Translations under genes and position numbers: made by a program
DNA from: Pseudogracilibacillus sp.
GTDB taxonomy: Bacteria > Bacillota > Bacilli > Bacillales > Amphibacillaceae
DNA: 64,000 nucleotides
Direction of reading: 5' to 3'
Assembly (NCBI GenBank): GCA_026169815.1
Contig: JAPFDT010000027.1
Location: forward strand, 1 to 64,000
Shown here: positions 62,057 through 64,000 of the stretch, piece by piece
Layout: each line of letters begins with the position of its first letter
Numbering within the stretch: position 1 is the stretch's first letter
The notes under the pieces: generated by a model
The model's input: only the letters and a program-made list of their open reading frames with translations
Database searches by the model: none
What the model was told of the DNA's origin: nothing

Positions 62057-62903
62057 TTAGACTCTCCTCCCTTGCGAAATAAACCATGATTTCTTCAAGA
62101 CTTGGTGTAGTTGCATTGATTCCTAATGATGTATCAAAATCACTTGAATGAATCAATCCCGTAAAACCAAATGAATTTATTTTATAAGAAATCATCTTTT
62201 CCTTAACTTCGTTTAATTGGTCTTCATTCCCATTTAATAGTCGATAGGAAGCAACAAAATCTTCCTTTTCCGAACTTTTAATGATTTTTCCATCTTTAAT
62301 AAAAGTAATAAAGTCAGCACATTTCTCTAAATCTGATGTGATGTGGGTAGAGAATAGAATACTGATGTCCCCATCTTCTACAAGTTCTTGAAATATATCC
62401 AACAGTTCATCTCTTGCGACAGGATCTAGTCCACTTGTTGGTTCATCGAGAATAAGAATTTTTGCTCCATGAGATAAGGCAAGAGCTAAATTGTACTTTA
62501 CCTTCATTCCTGTTGATAAATCAATAACCTTTTTCTCTTCATTCAACTTAAATTTGTCCATATAGTTATAATAAGTTTTCTCATCCCAATTTATATAAAA
62601 TTTCTTAAGCACATTCGTTAACGTTTTGATTTTACTTCGAGAATAGAAATCAATATCACCAAATGCGAACCCGATATCCTGTTTTAATTCAAATTCATGT
62701 TCACGCATGTTTTTACCCATTATATGAACCTCGCCACTTTCCAAATGAAGCATATTCAAAATAGATTTGATCGTAGTCGTTTTCCCTGCTCCATTCGCAC
62801 CAATAAACCCCATAATATATCCTTGTTCCAATTGAAATGATACATCTTGTAAGCTGAAATCTTCGTACTTTTTATTTAAATCTTTTACCTCTAAAGCAAT
62901 CAT
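62049..62903 (-). CDS. ABC transporter ATP-binding protein
   Basis: A 284-aa ABC ATPase with Walker A GANGAGKTT, signature LSTGM (Thr in place of the usual Gly), Walker B ILDEPTSGLDP and H-loop STH. It is first in the ABC/GntR operon. AAGGAGGACAAT precedes the ATG. Confidence 0.9.
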   Translation of the reverse strand: MIALEVKDLNKKYEDFSLQDVSFQLEQGYIMGFIGANGAGKTTTIKSILNMLHLESGEVHIMGKNMREHEFELKQDIGFAFGDIDFYSRSKIKTLTNVLKKFYINWDEKTYYNYMDKFKLNEEKKVIDLSTGMKVKYNLALALSHGAKILILDEPTSGLDPVARDELLDIFQELVEDGDISILFSTHITSDLEKCADFITFIKDGKIIKSSEKEDFVASYRLLNGNEDQLNEVKEKMISYKINSFGFTGLIHSSDFDTSLGINATTPSLEEIMVYFAREESLNV

Positions 62904-62919
62904 ATTGTCCTCCTTATGC

Positions 62920-62938
62920 GTGTATGTCGTATATACAC
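62920..62938. promoter_or_regulatory. Candidate GntR operator
   Basis: GTGTAT / ATACAC arms 7 bp apart, 17 bp upstream of the first gene of the ABC/GntR operon, the usual position for YtrA-type autoregulation. Confidence 0.6.
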
Positions 62939-63340
62939 AATGTAACAGTCCAAAATCATGTTGTCAACATTTTTTACAGGAAATATATGTATATTTCCAA
63001 TAGTTTATTAGTAAATTTTTAGGAATCCAATAAAATAAGTGAATGTATATAAATGTCAAGATAAGTATGTACAAGAGCTAGAATACATTATTGGAAGATT
63101 GAGAAAGGAATATAGCATAGATACAACATGGAAGTCTGTTAATACTTAGGCAAGAATGAAAAGGGCCGAACTTCCTTATCAGAGTTTTAGCTCTTTTTTT
63201 ACTACCTACTTCCACTAAGTAATTAATCAATACAATATGGTGCAATAATGCTAATATGAAGGTATTTAAATAAATATAAAAAATAATAAAAACATGTAAA
63301 TTGATATATAGTGTGCCACGACGGTTAGGAGTATACAAAG

Positions 63341-63378
63341 AAGATGTCAGCTATTACCCTTTAGTTGACATCCTTTTT
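63341..63378 (+). terminator. Terminator-like hairpin
   Basis: GATGTCA-CTA / TAG-TGACATC arms followed by CTTTTTAT. The stretch 62904-63340 shows no credible gene apart from the operator. Confidence 0.6.
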
Positions 63379-63395
63379 ATATTGGAGGAATGCAA

Positions 63396-63628
63396 ATGAA
63401 TAAAGTACTTGGTATCAATAATTAAAAGAAAAGCGATTGAATATTGGTCTATCATAAACAATTAGCTTTATATGTGGGGATTTCCAGACAATATTTTAGT
63501 GATATTTAAACAGGAAAAATAGTTCCGATTTAACATTATAAAATGCTATGTTCAATGTTTTAGATGGAAATTTTTGTTTGATTAAGTGTGGATTCGATTT
63601 TAACAACGAATCCGAAGTCAATCAATGA
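63396..63628 (+). pseudogene. XRE-type HTH regulator relic
   Basis: A good RBS (GGAGG) and ATG are followed by MNKVLGINN, stops, then LALYVGISRQYFSDI, a stop, TGKIVPI, and further stops. The HTH recognition region VGISRQYFSDIETGK is typical of Xre regulators. At least five lesions show that it is dead. Confidence 0.7.
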
Positions 63629-63854
63629 AGGAATTTTAATGCTGTAAATGGAGTATATGGTACATGAAAATTATGCATATTAGTAAATGAATATATACAC
63701 GTTAAGAAAACTTCAAATTTAAAAGCTCATTTTATCCGTCCTAATCGCTTGATAAATATATCTTATCCCTTTATTCCATCTTCTATCCATCTATTTTTCA
63801 ACCTTAAATAATCAAAAAGATAATCCTTGCAAGTTTCGATTAGAAAGGTTGTTA

Positions 63855-64000
63855 TTAGATCTTTTTCAACATCTCAATAATTTCATCCAAGGTCATTCCA
63901 AACGATTTATAATAGAATACGTCGTTAATCATATGTTTCATAATCAATTCATTCCGTATTTACAACATATCGTCAGAAGATAATTCGACTACAAAACATC
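63855..64000 (-). pseudogene. Second, broken copy of the GntR regulator (runs off window)
   Basis: Nearly parallel to the end of the GntR gene at 61041: CFVAELSSDDIL becomes CFVVELSSDDML, followed by TAA where the intact copy has an AAA Lys codon, then IRNELIMKHMINDVFYYKSF and the same C-terminus. About 200 bp of downstream flank (63650-63855) is also duplicated from 60840-61040, including a decayed terminator. Confidence 0.8.

Noticed and set aside
63078-63338. 86-aa minus-strand frame
   Set aside because: Low-complexity AT-rich frame without RBS, family features or context.

Overview
The window is a low-GC chromosomal segment of a Bacillaceae member. Gene order matches the Bacillus subtilis yerA-yerB-yerC / pcrB-pcrA-ligA-yerH(camS) and yebE / pbuG / pur neighbourhood. 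Lipoproteins with lipoboxes, an LPXTG wall protein, guanine riboswitches and an OxdC/YoaK pair also fit. Acidic surface proteins and osmoprotection genes (GbsA-like dehydrogenase, betaine-type binding protein) suggest a salt-tolerant relative of Oceanobacillus, Virgibacillus or Gracilibacillus; that placement is inference. No rRNA or tRNA gene was recognised.

Layout. 0-3 kb: a 20-bp tandem array, then pruA (P5C dehydrogenase) and its PucR-type regulator. 4.2-7.2 kb: LemA, a DUF2207 protein and two small membrane proteins. 7.9-11.4 kb: a Rieske/FAD oxidoreductase, and oxalate decarboxylase with a DUF1275 membrane protein. 12.1-21.6 kb: camS, ligA, pcrA, pcrB, then yerC, yerB and a yerA-like amidohydrolase. 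21.8-34.7 kb: the purine operon (minus strand, purE-K-B-L-F-M-N-H-D) behind a guanine riboswitch. 34.7-39.4 kb: yebE, a MOSC protein, a YfiT-like protein, pbuG behind a second guanine riboswitch, and a DUF3221 lipoprotein. 40.2-44.9 kb: pstSCAB behind Pho boxes, with a divergent PhoP-type regulator that has no adjacent kinase. 45-55.7 kb: an orphan MetQ-like lipoprotein, an aconitase with a tiny CxxCxGxG protein, a second 20-bp array, a rhodanese beside decayed TusA and DsrE genes, a large LPXTG protein with Asp-Gly-Asp repeats, and an OpuAC-like protein with GbsA. 55.8-64 kb: transposase and other relics, a TetR/ABC exporter divergon, a YqjA-like exporter, a TraR/DksA-like protein, and an ABC/GntR operon whose 3' part is duplicated and decaying at the window end.

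The main oddity is the purine operon. The block purC-purS-purQ, normally between purB and purL in Bacillus, is absent and only about 180 bp remain. The adjacent PurF starts directly at Met-Phe-Gly-Ile-Trp-Gly: the propeptide and the catalytic Cys1 are missing, and the conserved Tyr of the RY(A/P)T loop is Asn. Both glutamine-using steps of this operon have therefore lost their glutaminase, while the PurF phosphoribosyltransferase domain, its Fe-S cysteines and PurL look intact. The pathway may be ammonia-fed with purC elsewhere, or it may be decaying.

A second theme is a dispersed family of imperfect palindromes of about 105-135 bp, two of them as composites of about 320 bp. They have conserved core arms (CTTTCCGCGGGC / CCCGCAGGAGTC), while outer ends and inner hairpins differ between copies yet stay self-complementary. 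Several sit inside the purine operon.
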